DNA from: Chrysophaeum taylorii
Taxonomy: Eukaryota > Sar > Pelagophyceae > Pelagomonadales > Pelagomonadaceae
Assembly (NCBI GenBank): GCA_029834535.1
Contig: JAQMWT010000392.1
Coordinates: 31,230 to 95,229 of the forward strand
Direction: 5' to 3'
Length of the DNA stretch: 64,000 nucleotides
Position numbers and translations under genes: made by a program. Of the stretch, positions 1-9,535 are shown in pieces. The first letter of the stretch is position 1, and each line of letters begins with the position of its first letter. A model generated the notes under the pieces. It was not told the DNA's origin. It ran no database searches and saw only the letters and a list, made by a program, of their open reading frames with translations.

Positions 1-303
1 ATGTTGCTGCTGCTCGCGCGCGTCGGCCTCGCTCCGCAGTTTGTCGTATGTCTTTTGGAGAGACACGAGGTACCGCCTCGACGTCTCCAACTCGAGATTT
101 TGGAAATCGGCGACATCGCGCTTCAACGTCTCCACGGCAGCCGAGTCCTCGTCGAGCGCGCGCTGCACCGTCGCCATCTTCACGTGCCGCGCCCGCGACG
201 GCGTCTTCCCGAAGTGGGTGTGGGTCTTGGCCACGAACTTGCGACGCTGGTACGTTCCCGTCGACCCCTCCTCGCGGCGGGGCGGCGCTGCTGGACCCAT
301 CAT
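1..303 (-). CDS. Coiled-coil protein, N-terminal part (gene runs off the window start)
   Basis: Reading the minus strand from the ATG at 303 gives 101 codons open to base 1. The first ~40 residues are basic and rich in T, H and R (YQRRKFVAKTHTHFGK); residues ~45-101 are charged with regular Leu/Val/Ala spacing (VQRALDEDSAAVETLKRDV, then LETSRRYLVSLQKTYDKL), as expected of a coiled coil. A second ATG follows immediately at 300. The start lies 64 bp from the start of the FKBP gene on the other strand, so the two probably share a promoter region. The family is not recognised; many axonemal and cytoskeletal coiled-coil proteins look like this, but nothing here decides it. Confidence 0.6.
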   Translation of the reverse strand, partial: MMGPAAPPRREEGSTGTYQRRKFVAKTHTHFGKTPSRARHVKMATVQRALDEDSAAVETLKRDVADFQNLELETSRRYLVSLQKTYDKLRSEADAREQQQH

Positions 304-367
304 CCTTCCGAGATGATACACCAAGTTGCGTATCTTCTTCGTCTAACGGACCTAATAAGATCTCAAC

Positions 368-1123
368 ATGTTGAAGAAGAACCTCTTCTTCTTCTTCTTC
401 TTCGTCGTCGTCGTCGTTTCCGCCGCCGCCGCCGCCGCCGGGGACCTGTTTTTCGTGGTGGGGCCCGGGGTGCGACGGCTTCTCCCGAGGCAGCGGCGGC
501 GGGCCCCCCTCCTCCTCCTCCGCGCCGTCGAGGAGTACGAGGCGACGGCCTCGGGCCTGAAGTTTCGCGACGACATCGAGGGCAGCGGGGACCAACCGAA
601 GAAAGGGGACGTGGTCGTCGTCGACTACGTCGGGTCGCTCTCGAGCTCGGGATCAGAGTTCGACTCGTCCTACGCGCGGGGCGCGCCCTTTTCCTTCCCC
701 CTCGGCGAGGGTCGCGTCATCGCGGGCTGGGACGAGGGGCTCGCGACTATGCGCGTCGGAGGCAAGCGCACGCTCCTCATCCCGCCCCACCTCGCCTACG
801 GCGACCGCGACGTCGGCGGCGGCCGCATTCCGCCCAACAGCGAGCTCAAGTTCGTCGTCGAGCTCAAGGACGTGAAATCGGGACCTCTCGCGCAGGTCGC
901 CATGACCGCCGACAACACCGTCCAGAACGTAATAGGAAACTTTGGCCTCAATCCGTTCACCTTCTTTGTTGTCCTCTTTTTGCTCCTCACGGTCGTCCCC
1001 GTCTTTCTTCCGGACGACTCGCCCTTGATGTACGGCGACTTTCCGAACCCGTTCGCCGCAACAACAGCAACGACGACGAGCTCCCTCGACGCCGAGATGA
1101 CGCGCGAGCTTTCGGCGCTCTAA
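368..1123 (+). CDS. FKBP-type peptidyl-prolyl cis-trans isomerase with signal peptide and C-terminal membrane segment
   Basis: 251 aa. Residues 1-24 are a hydrophobic signal peptide (poly-Phe, poly-Val, then poly-Ala). Residues ~62-170 are an FKBP domain: VVVDYVGSL, the FDSSYARGAPFSFPLG segment, VIAGWDEGLATMRVGGKR, LAYGDR and the closing strand ELKFVVELKDV. The family catalyses proline cis-trans isomerisation and assists folding. Residues ~198-215 form a hydrophobic membrane segment followed by an acidic tail, so the product is probably a membrane-anchored FKBP of the secretory or plastid system. The basic stretch at 35-46 could be transit-like, but no Phe +1 motif is evident. The ATG at 368 is the only in-frame start that gives a signal peptide. 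The gene ends 17 bp from the convergent TFIIE-beta stop. Confidence 0.9.
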   Translation: MLKKNLFFFFFFVVVVVSAAAAAAGDLFFVVGPGVRRLLPRQRRRAPLLLLRAVEEYEATASGLKFRDDIEGSGDQPKKGDVVVVDYVGSLSSSGSEFDSSYARGAPFSFPLGEGRVIAGWDEGLATMRVGGKRTLLIPPHLAYGDRDVGGGRIPPNSELKFVVELKDVKSGPLAQVAMTADNTVQNVIGNFGLNPFTFFVVLFLLLTVVPVFLPDDSPLMYGDFPNPFAATTATTTSSLDAEMTRELSAL

Positions 1124-1140
1124 AAATATATTCATATAAA

Positions 1141-2388
1141 CTACGACGCACCAGCTGCAGCAGCAGCAGCAGCAGCACCCTCCTCCTCGTAATCGTCGTC
1201 GCTCCCGCTCGCCGGTGCCTTCTTCTTCTTCTTAATCTCCTCCTCCTTCTTCTTCTTCTTCTTCTTGTCGTCTGCCGGCTTACTATTATTGTTGGTGCGT
1301 TCGTCGGCGGCGGCCAGGATGTCCCCAATCTCGGTGCCGACGAGGTGCGTGTTGGTGATTTTGTGGTACCCCCGATTGTACCTGCGTTTCTTGGGTTTTC
1401 GCTCGTCGCCGTCGTCGCTCTTCTTCGACGAGGCACTCTTGGTCGGTCGCCGCTGCGAAAGCATGGAGACGTGATCTAAATCCGCCGCGACCAGGGCCCG
1501 CGCGAGCATGTCCTTGTCCGACGGCAGGAGGGCGGCCGTCTCGAGCCACGCCGCTCTCACGTCGTTCGTGCATCCAAACTTGACCAACGACACACCTTCG
1601 GGCGGCCTCGTATCGAGCGACGGCACGAGACTCATCTCGTCGCCCTCAAACGGATCGACGTACTCGTTCGCCGAGTGCATGTCCTGGACGCTGCTGACGC
1701 TGAGCGGCCGCTCGGCGCGCTTCGGCTGGTGGCCTCCTCTGTTGACTCGGCTCGACACGCGGCGCCACTCGCCGCCCACGCGCACGGCGTCCCCTCGTCG
1801 TATCTCGGCCGTCACCTCCTTGGATATCGTCACGAGCGAACATTTGTCGTCGACGAGTTTAGAACCAATCGCGCGCGCGCTCAACTCGACGAGGTACTGT
1901 CCCTTTCGCGGAAACAACACGACGTCGTTCGTCGTCGCGTTCTGGTGCGCCAGAACCTGGCCCGTCACGATCAAAACCTCGATGTCCTCCTTCGCCTCGG
2001 CATAACACTCTCCGAGGGCTTTCGCGCTTACCCCCGTAGACCGATCGATTCTTCCTTTGAGGCTCGTACGGTCGGTGACGTCCTCGAAGGTAGTCTTGAA
2101 AGCGTACACCACTTCGCCCTCCTCGTCCATCGTGCGCTCGATGCGCTCGTTCTCCTGCAGCTTGGCGTCCACCTCGATGTCCTCGGCGAGGTCCACCGCG
2201 ATCAGACCGTCATCCTCCATCGCGAGGATTACCTGCTCCACGCTCAACGCCGCCTTCCCGGCGCGACGCTTCAGGGTGTCCACCACCTCGGACATCCGCG
2301 TCAGGGCGTCCCTCGTGTCCTCCTCTTCCGCCTCCTCCTCCGCTTCGGCGCGGGCGCGCAGCTCCTCGGAGCTTGCGAAATCGAACAT
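1141..2388 (-). CDS. Transcription initiation factor TFIIE, beta subunit
   Basis: 415 aa. After an acidic N-terminus (residues ~8-28), residues ~44-165 read as the winged-helix core of TFIIE-beta: SVEQVILAMED, an insertion, then SLKGRIDRSTGVSAKALGEC, EDIEVLIVTGQVLAHQN and DVVLFPR. Residues ~170-310 resemble the third winged-helix part. The C-terminus has the family's basic segment ending in ITNTHLVGTEIGDIL, like the plant pattern KxTNxHL. TFIIE-beta works with TFIIE-alpha to recruit and regulate TFIIH at RNA polymerase II promoters, in the nucleus. The tail is Lys-rich, then acidic, then poly-Ala. The call rests on the overall pattern and the C-terminal motif; without a profile search another winged-helix protein is possible. 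Single exon; start ATG at 2388. Confidence 0.7.
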   Translation of the reverse strand: MFDFASSEELRARAEAEEEAEEEDTRDALTRMSEVVDTLKRRAGKAALSVEQVILAMEDDGLIAVDLAEDIEVDAKLQENERIERTMDEEGEVVYAFKTTFEDVTDRTSLKGRIDRSTGVSAKALGECYAEAKEDIEVLIVTGQVLAHQNATTNDVVLFPRKGQYLVELSARAIGSKLVDDKCSLVTISKEVTAEIRRGDAVRVGGEWRRVSSRVNRGGHQPKRAERPLSVSSVQDMHSANEYVDPFEGDEMSLVPSLDTRPPEGVSLVKFGCTNDVRAAWLETAALLPSDKDMLARALVAADLDHVSMLSQRRPTKSASSKKSDDGDERKPKKRRYNRGYHKITNTHLVGTEIGDILAAADERTNNNSKPADDKKKKKKKEEEIKKKKKAPASGSDDDYEEEGAAAAAAAAGAS

Positions 2389-2597
2389 CCCCAGACCGGC
2401 CTCACCTGAACGAAGGGTAAGGGTAGTTGCTTTACGTCGAGGAAGAGGAGGGCCGGACCAAAACTATACTGACATTTTGTTGTTGTTGATTTTCCCACTA
2501 CGCGCCTGTCTCGTCCCGTCTCGTCTCGTCTCCACCCGGGCTCTGGGTTCGAGGGAACAAAAAAAGAACACGGACGACCTACAAGTACTTTGTGATG

Positions 2598-2647
2598 AGG
2601 AGGGAGGGAGGGAGGGAGGGAGAGAGGCCCACGTACGTACGTACGTA
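2598..2647. repeat. Short (GGGA)n and (ACGT)n runs
   Basis: A run of GGGA units (about 2599-2624) is followed by CGTA/ACGT units (about 2630-2646), just beyond the stop codon of the minus-strand gene at 2648. Nothing else is seen in the 259 bp between the two genes here. Confidence 0.7.
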
Positions 2648-3442
2648 TCAGGTGTTGATAAGAGTCTGGCGAGGGCGTGGGCTGTAGGTACCCGGGTCCG
2701 GGGCGAAGAAGCAGCAGTCAGAGGCGTGGGAAAGAATGGGGGCGCAGGTGCGCGAGAGGAAGGAGGAGGTGTCGCTTGCGTGCTGGGGTGCGAGTTCGGC
2801 GAGTTGGGCTCGGATGACGCGTTTGAGATCGTCTCGAGTCCGTTCGTTGGTGAAGACCGCCTGCGTCCGGCACCGAAAGTCGACGACGCGGCTTTTGCTG
2901 GAGACGATGACGTCGCAGGCGATATTGGCGAGGCTGATGCCGCGGTTCGAGGTGCGCTCGCTGATGTCGAGCCTTAAATTGCATTGCGTCGAGGCCCTCA
3001 GCTCAGATTTTTGCAGGTCGATGACGTAGGTCGCCGGGACAAGGGTCGTCGCGGGAAAGGGCCCGATGTCGTCGATCATGGGGAATTCGGTCCCGATTAC
3101 ATGGAAGAAGTCGGCGAAGATCGCTTGATTAGCCATGAGGACGAGCACGCTCGACTGACCAGTCAAATTCGCAAGTCGACGCCGCAAGAGGGCCTCGCGA
3201 TCACTTCGCTGGAGCTCCCCACCTAGCTCGCTCCCGTCCACCTCGATGACGCGGAAGTCGCTGCGGCTGAGGTCCTTGACTAAAGTCTGCTCCATAAGAA
3301 TCGACGGCTGCGCTTCGAACGACGCGATAAACGCTTCCGAACTCTCGACGTGTTCCGCCAGCGATGCTTCAAGCTTCAAGCACAACCGCGTCGAGCACAC
3401 CTTGTCGAGCAGCACGTCGACCTGCTCCATCGCCTTGCTCAT
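2648..3442 (-). CDS. Hypothetical protein, no family recognised
   Basis: Single ORF of 264 codons from the ATG at 3442 (an in-frame GTG sits just upstream at 3445). It opens MSKAMEQVDVLLDKVCS, contains a Leu-rich middle (SSVLVLMANQAIFADFFHVI) and a segment with alternating strand-like character (DVIVSSKSRVVDFRCRTQAVF), and has several cysteines. No signal peptide or membrane helix is evident. Codon use is GC-rich like its neighbours, which supports a real gene. An upstream exon cannot be excluded, because the start lies next to an A-rich stretch. Confidence 0.6.
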   Translation of the reverse strand: MSKAMEQVDVLLDKVCSTRLCLKLEASLAEHVESSEAFIASFEAQPSILMEQTLVKDLSRSDFRVIEVDGSELGGELQRSDREALLRRRLANLTGQSSVLVLMANQAIFADFFHVIGTEFPMIDDIGPFPATTLVPATYVIDLQKSELRASTQCNLRLDISERTSNRGISLANIACDVIVSSKSRVVDFRCRTQAVFTNERTRDDLKRVIRAQLAELAPQHASDTSSFLSRTCAPILSHASDCCFFAPDPGTYSPRPRQTLINT

Positions 3443-3562
3443 CACGTCGCTGCTTCGGAAAAAAAAAAGCTGATGACAATGATGCAGGAACGTTTTGTGT
3501 CCGTTAACGGACCCTTACCACTGCTTTTCCCTCCTGTTGAGGTGCGACCTCCTCGTCGATTG

Positions 3563-3602
<40 letters not shown>

Positions 3603-3889
3603 GGCGCGCCACTCGGTCAAAGAATCCCTCGACGCACAGTCTCCGCCCCCACCGCTTCGCAGCCCGGTGCTCTGCTGCTGTTGTCGCTTCGTCCAAATTT
3701 TTTAAGATGCCGTCGTCGTCAACTGGCGGCGCAGCGCGAGTCGAGTGCAGGACCGACGGCATACTTATTACCTGGCGAAGTTTGGCCTTTGATTTTCTAT
3801 GAGATCCTCTCCATGTTTTCTGCGATGCCTACGTTTTTCGAGAAAGACGAGAATTCCGATAATTCAAACCAAGGTTATTATTATTACGA
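3443..3889. other. Gene-free stretch with (GACA)n microsatellite
   Basis: Holds a perfect (GACA)n run of about ten units at 3563-3603. The same tetranucleotide recurs beside the helicase repeats further on, so this may mark the edge of the repeat cluster. Short ORFs here have no recognisable content. Confidence 0.5.
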
Positions 3890-4874
3890 GTGCAGGCCAG
3901 TAAGTTCACCTAGTCTCAATCTCTAACCCTAGTAAGTTCACCTGGTCCCAGTAAGTTCATATGGTCAGTTAGTTCACTTAGTCCCAATCTCTAACCCTGC
4001 GTAAACCCACTCGTGCTCACACCCACTCTCCTTTGAGCTCGTCGCTCCCACCCCCGCCAATCCAAGCTGCTTTGATCCGCACGCACCGCCAACCTTTGAG
4101 TTTGAGTTGCCAAAAAAAAAACCAGTAAGTTCACCTGGTCCCAGTAAGCTCACCTGGTCACTCAGTTCACCTAGTCCCAATCTCAAACCCCAGTAAGTTC
4201 ACCTGGTCCAGTAAGTTCACCTACAGTGCGCGTGTAGACAACGGGAGGGGGCTTATCGGTATTGCGCAGCACGTGTGGGGTAGGGTGGAGTCGTCGACTC
4301 AGAAGAGCATATCCTCGGGGCTGCCGATCGACAGAGAGCCACGTAGAGCTGGACGTGGCAGAAGACGGGCAAGAGGACGCCGACCTTGCGGGGCGTCTGC
4401 CTCTGGCTCTTGTTGATCGTTTGGCGTCGGCGGGCCTTAAGGGATACAGGTTGGAGGAGCCTCGGTGACAACGACACGATCGATCATGTATCTGGTACCG
4501 TTGCAGTGGCCGTGCGACGGGTCGAGGTTGCGAAGACTTTAAGCTCGCGATCAAAGTCAGCATGCCGTTGGTTGTCAGGGAGTTGAAAACTCGACTGTAA
4601 AGAGCGAGGCGTCGTCTTCCGACCCAACCTAGTCGGCCGAAAAGAACTCCGACGCCTCGTCTCCGGGAAAAAAAGGCCGCGGTCATGCGCGCGTTGTCAG
4701 CATCGACAACATCGTTTCGACGGGGCGTGAGAATGGCGCGCTGAAAGAGCCGCCGCGGGTCGTGGAAACAGTCTGCGAGGTCGCCGTAGACGGCTTGGAG
4801 GATCACTGTCTGGCTCTCGCGCCTACCTGATCCTTACTCTCGCGCCTATCTGATCCTTACCCTAAATCGAGGGA
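3890..4874 (-). mobile_element. Helitron/PIF1-helicase-derived repeat, copy 1
   Basis: First of seven ~1 kb repeats. On the minus strand, from 4820 down, it reads as the last part of a PIF1-type helicase in several frames: AVYGDLADCFHDPRRLFQRA, ILTPRRNDVVDADNARM, then LRNLDPSHGHCNGTRYMIDR, then the motif V region INKSQ and the C-terminal QLYVALCR, where active helicases have LYVALSR. Frameshifts break the reading between blocks, so it is a pseudogene. Motif order and the NGTRY/TINKSQGQ/VALSR pattern are characteristic of Helitron Rep-helicases and their PIF1 relatives. Beyond the helicase end comes an array of the motif CAGTAAGTTCACCTGGTCCC. The copy starts at GTGCAGGCCAG and ends at CCCTAAATCGAGGGA, as do the others. 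Confidence 0.65.
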
Positions 4875-4901
4875 CAAACAAACAAACATAGGGTCGGACA
4901 A

Positions 4902-5819
4902 GTGCAGGCCAGTAAGTTCACCTAGTCCCAATCTCTAACCCCAGTAAGTTCACCTAATCCCAGTAAGTTTCATATAAGTTCACCTGGTCAGTAAGTTCAC
5001 CTAGCTCACACCCACTCCTTCGAGCTCGTCGCTCTCGCCTCCGCCAATCTAAGCTGCTTTGATCCGCACGCGCCGCCAACCTTTGAGTTTACTCTAAAAA
5101 CTTTACTCTGAAAACCCCAGTATGTTCACCTGGTCCCAGTAAGTTCACCTGGTCCCAGTAAGTTCACCTACCGTGCGCGTGTAGATGCCGGGAGGGTGCT
5201 TATCGGTATTGCGCAGCACGTGTGGGGTAGTGTGGAGTCGTCGACTCAGAAGAGGATATCCTCGGGGTTGCCGATCGACAGAGAGCCACGTAGAGCTGGA
5301 CGTGGCAGAAGACAGGCTTGGGCAAGGACGCCGACCTCGCGGGGCGTCTGGCCCTGGCTCTTGTTGATCGTTTGGCGTCGGCGGGCCTTGAGGGATACAG
5401 GTTGGAGGAGCCTCGGTGACACGACACGATCGATCATGTATCTGGTACCGTTGCAGTGGCCGTGCGACGGGTCGAGGTTGCGAAGACTTTAAGCTCGCGA
5501 TCAAAGTCAGCATGCCGTTGGTTGTGAGGGAGTTAAAACTCGACTGTAAAGAGCGAGGCGTCGTCTTCCGACCCAACCTAGTCGGCCGAAAAGAACTCCG
5601 ACGCCTCGTCTCCGGGGAAGGCCACGGTCATGCGCGCGTTGTCAGCATCGACAACATCGTTTCGACGGGGCGTGAGAATGGCGCGCTGAAAGAGCCGCCG
5701 CGGCTCGTGGAAATAGTCTGCGAGGTCGCCGTAGACGGCTTGGAGGATCACTGTCTGGCTCTCGCACCTACCTGATCCTTACTCTCGCGCCTACCTGATC
5801 CTTACCCTAAATCGAGGGA
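4902..5819 (-). mobile_element. Helitron/PIF1-helicase-derived repeat, copy 2
   Basis: Same structure as copy 1, with the AGTAAGTTCACC array at 4902-5170 and the helicase remnant at about 5172-5780. Helicase blocks are INKSQGQTPREVGVL and QLYVALCR, with NPEDILF recovered in another frame, the equivalent of the family's C-terminal end. It carries its own small deletions relative to copy 1. Confidence 0.65.
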
Positions 5820-5836
5820 CAAACAGACAGACAAAC

Positions 5837-7005
5837 CACAGGGGTATATATAGCCCCGGGCACTCGCACACACCAGGACCGGCATTCCTACCCTCACCTT
5901 TTGGTTATGGGCCCACGTTATCGCGCGTTCGAATCCGCCCCACCGCTGCGCCGCAAGGAGTGTGTGAGTGGCTTCGACGCAGTTGCCATTGCCTACTGCT
6001 GGAGCCCCATCGTCTAGCACAAACACTAGACCCCCCTCATCTGGGCGCTTTCACTTACCAGGACCGGGTGTTCATCTCCGACGCAGATGATCATCTTAAG
6101 CAGATGGCGTCGTCGTCTGCTGGGTCCCCATCGTCTCGCATACACATACATGCTTGACTCGCCCCAGATGTTCACGTTTCACTATGATGGGGAAGCACAG
6201 GGGTATATATACCCCCGGGCACTCGCACACACCAGGACCGGCATTCCTACCCTCACCTTTTGGTTATGGGCCCTTAAAGCGCTCGAGGTGGATCGCGCGT
6301 TCGAATCCACTCCACCGCTGCGTCGCAAGAGTATGTGAGTGTCTACGAAGCAGTTGCCGTCGCCAACTGCTGGAGCCCCATCGTCTAGCACAAACACTAG
6401 ACCCCCCTCATCTGGGCGCTTTCACTTACCAGGACCGGGTGTTCATCTCCGACGCAGATGTTCATCTTAAGCAGATGGCGTCGTCGTCATCTGGGTCCCC
6501 ACCGTCTCGCATACATGCTTGACTCGCCCCAGATGTTCACGTTTCACTGTGATGGGGAAGCACAGGGGTATATATAGCCCCGGGCACTCGCACACACCAG
6601 GACCGGCATTCCTACCCTCACCTTTTGGTTATGGGCCCTTAAAGCGCTCGAGGTGGATCGCGCGTTCGAATCCGCCCCACCGCTGCGCCGCAAGGAGTGT
6701 GTGAGTGGCTTCGACGCAGTTGCCATTGCCAACTGCTGGAGCCCCATCGTCTAGCACAAACACTAGACCCCCCTCATCTGGGCGCTTTCACTTACCAGGA
6801 CCGGGTGTTCAACTCCGACGCAGATGTTCATCTTAAGCAGATGGCGTCGTCGTCTGCTGGGTCCCCACCGTTTCGCATACACATACATGCTTGACTCGCC
6901 CCAGATGTTCACGTTTCACTATGATGGGGAAGCACAGGGGTATATATAGCCCCGGGCACTCACACACACCAGGACCGGCATTCCTACCCTTACCTTGTGC
7001 AAACA
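5837..7005. repeat. Tandem satellite, ~359-372 bp unit, with TATA-containing near-palindrome
   Basis: The block GGGGTATATATAGCCCC starts at 5841, 6200 (slightly altered), 6565 and 6937, giving three units of 359, 365 and 372 bp and a partial fourth. Each unit also contains CTTTTGGTTATGGGCCC, a GTTCGAATCC box that matches the tRNA B-box consensus, and two related half-units beginning CCCCATCGTCT. No ORF persists across units. The array sits between helicase-repeat copies 2 and 3 and ends in a (GACA)n run. Confidence 0.8.
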
Positions 7006-7058
7006 AACAAACAGACAGACAGACAAACATCTGTCGATTAGTAGTTAGGATAAGACAA

Positions 7059-8186
7059 GTGCAGGCCAGTAAGTTCACCTAGTCCCAATCTCTAACCCCA
7101 GTAAGTTCACCTGTTTCTGTTAAGTTCACCTGGTCAGTAAGTTCACCTAGCTCTAACCAACTCCTTTGAGCTCGTCGCTCTCGCCTCCGCCAACCTAAGC
7201 TGCTTTGGTCCGCACGCGCCGCCAGCCTTTGAGTTTACTCTAAAAACCCCAGTAAGTTCACTTGGTCTCAGTAAGTTCACCTGGTCACTAAGTTCACCTA
7301 GTCCCAATCTCAAACCCCAGTAAGTTCACCTGGTCCCAGTAAGTTCACCTACCGTGCGCGTGTAGACGCCGGGAGGGGGCTTATCGGTATTGCGCAGCAC
7401 GTGTGGGGTAGGGTGGAGTCGTCGACTCAGAAGACGATATCCTCGGGGTTGCCGATCGACAGAGAGCCACGTAGAGCTGGACGTGGCAGAAGACGGGCTT
7501 GGGCAAGAGGACGCCGACCTCGCGGGGCGTCTGGCCCTGGCTCTTGTTGATCGTTTGGCGTCGGCGGGCCTTACGGGATACAGGTTGGAGGAGCCTCGGT
7601 GACAACGACACGATCGATCATGTATCTGGTACCGTTGCAGTGGCCGTGCGACGGGTCGAGGTTGCGAAGACTTTAAGCTCGCGATCAAAGTCAGCATGCC
7701 GTTGGTTGTCGGGGAGTTGAAAACTCAACTGTAAAGAGCGAGGCGTCGTCTTCCGACCCAGCCTAGTCAGCCGAAAAGAACTCCGACGCCTCGTCTCCGG
7801 GAAAAAAAGGCCGCGGTCATGCGCGCGTTGTCAGCATCGACAACATCATTTCGACGGGGCGTGAGAATGGCGCGCTGAAAGAGCCGCAGCGGGTCGTGGA
7901 AATAGTCTGCGAGGTCGCCGTAGACGGCTTGGAGGATCACTGTCTGGCTCTCGCGCCTACCTGATCCTTACTCTCGCAAAAAAAGGCCGCGGTCATGCGC
8001 GCGTTGTCAGCATCGACAACATCGTTTCGACGGGGCGTGAGAATGGCGCGCTGAAAGAGCCGCCGCGGCTCGTGGAAATAGTCTGCGAGGTCGCCGTAGA
8101 CGGCTTGGAGGATCACTGTCTGGCTCTCTCGCGCCTACCTGATCCTTACTCTCGCGCCTACCTGATCCTTACCCTAAATCGAGGGA
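7059..8186 (-). mobile_element. Helitron/PIF1-helicase-derived repeat, copy 3, with internal duplication
   Basis: Motif array 7059-7345, helicase remnant about 7345-7950. A ~180 bp piece of the helicase part (about 7797-7977) is repeated in tandem at 7978-8160, so this copy is longer than the others. The blocks INKSQGQTPREVGVLLPKPV and FCHVQLYVALCR are well kept. Confidence 0.65.
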
Positions 8187-8189
8187 CAA

Positions 8190-8232
<43 letters not shown>

Positions 8233-8537
8233 TCTGTCGATTAGTAGTTAGGAAAACGAGACTAGCCCGCGCCGCAACGACGGGTCCTACAACGCGTGGG
8301 CTTTCCCCTTTTTTTGCGTGAGGGGACGAAAGGATGCCGACTTCACTATGGGGACTAGTTCCATCGCGACGATCTCGCGGCGTGGCGGCACATACTGCTT
8401 GAGTACAAATGAACATAGCTCAGCGATCCGTTGAGTATGTCTTAGTACAAACTGAAACATAGTTAACGGCTCGTACGAACTTTCTTATCCGACCCTGACA
8501 AACAGACAGACAAACATCTGTCGATTAGTAGTTACAA
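8187..8537. repeat. Spacer with (GACA)n and recurrent end module
   Basis: Contains a (GACA)n run at 8190-8226 and the module TGTCGATTAGTAGTTAGG twice (8235 and 8519), flanking ~260 bp of unassigned sequence. No gene is seen. Confidence 0.55.
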
Positions 8538-9535
8538 GTGCAGGCCAGTAAGCTCGCCAGTAAGTTCACCTGGTCCCAATCTCTAACCCCAGTAAGTTCA
8601 CCTGGCCCCAGTAAGTTCACCTAGTCCCAATCTCTAACCCCAGTAAGTTCGGTGTAAGCCCACTCGTGCTCACATCCACTCACCCCACTCTCCTTCGAGC
8701 TCGTCGCTCTCACCTCCGCCAATCTAAGCTGCTTTGATCCGTACACGCCGCTCGCCTTTGCGTTCACTCTAAAAACCCCTGTAAGTTCACTTGGTCTCAG
8801 TAAGTTCACCTGGTCACTAAGTTCACCTAGTCCCAATCTCAAACCCCAGTAAGTTCACCTGGTCCCAGTAAGTTCAGCTACCGTGCGCGTGTAGACGCCG
8901 GGAGGGGGCTTATCGGTATTGCGCAGCACGTGTGGGGTAGGGTGGAGTCGTCGACTCAGAAGAGGATATCCTCGGGGTTGCCGATCGACAGAGAGCCACG
9001 TAGAGCTGGACGTGACAGAAGACGGGCTTGGGCAAGAGGACGCCGACCTCGCGGGGCGTCTGGCCCTGGCTCTTGGTGATCGTTTGGCGTCGGCGGGCCT
9101 TAAGGGATACAGGTTGGAGGAGCCTCGGTGACAACGACACGATCGATCATGTATCTGGTACCGTTGCAGTGGCCGTGCGACGGGTCGAGGTTGCGAAGAC
9201 TTTAAGCTCGCGATCAAAGTCAGCATGCCGTTGGTTGTCAGGGAGTTGAAAACTCTACTGTAAAGAGCGAGGCGTCGTCTTCCGACCCAGCCTAGTCAGC
9301 CGAAAAGAACTCCGACGCCTCGTCTCCGGGAATAAAAGGACGCAGTCATGCGCGCGTTGTCAGCATCGACAACATCGTTTCAACGGGGCGTGAGAATGGC
9401 GCGCTGGCTAAAAGAGCCGCCGCGGGTCGTGGAAATAGTCTGCGAGGTAGACGGCTTGGAGGATCACTGTCTGGCTCTCGCGCCTACATGATCCTTACTC
9501 TCGTGCCTACCTGATCCTTACCCTAAATCGAGGGA
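8538..9535 (-). mobile_element. Helitron/PIF1-helicase-derived repeat, copy 4
   Basis: Motif array 8538-8875, helicase remnant about 8880-9500 on the minus strand, with the same blocks as copy 1 (INKSQ equivalent here altered to ITKSQ) and the same two boundaries. Small insertions and deletions distinguish it from its neighbours. Confidence 0.65.

Noticed and set aside
1-1479. 492-codon plus-strand open frame
   Set aside because: It is the antisense or alternate-frame shadow of the coiled-coil, FKBP and TFIIE-beta genes; composition is poly-Arg/Leu without domains.
6650-6700. tRNA gene suggested by GTTCGAATCC in the satellite
   Set aside because: The bases on either side do not pair as a T-stem, and no full cloverleaf is present; at most a tRNA-derived remnant.
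3890-9535. CRISPR-like array of short repeats (AGTAAGTTCACC)
   Set aside because: Repeats are adjacent or irregularly spaced with no unique spacers, and the genome is eukaryotic.
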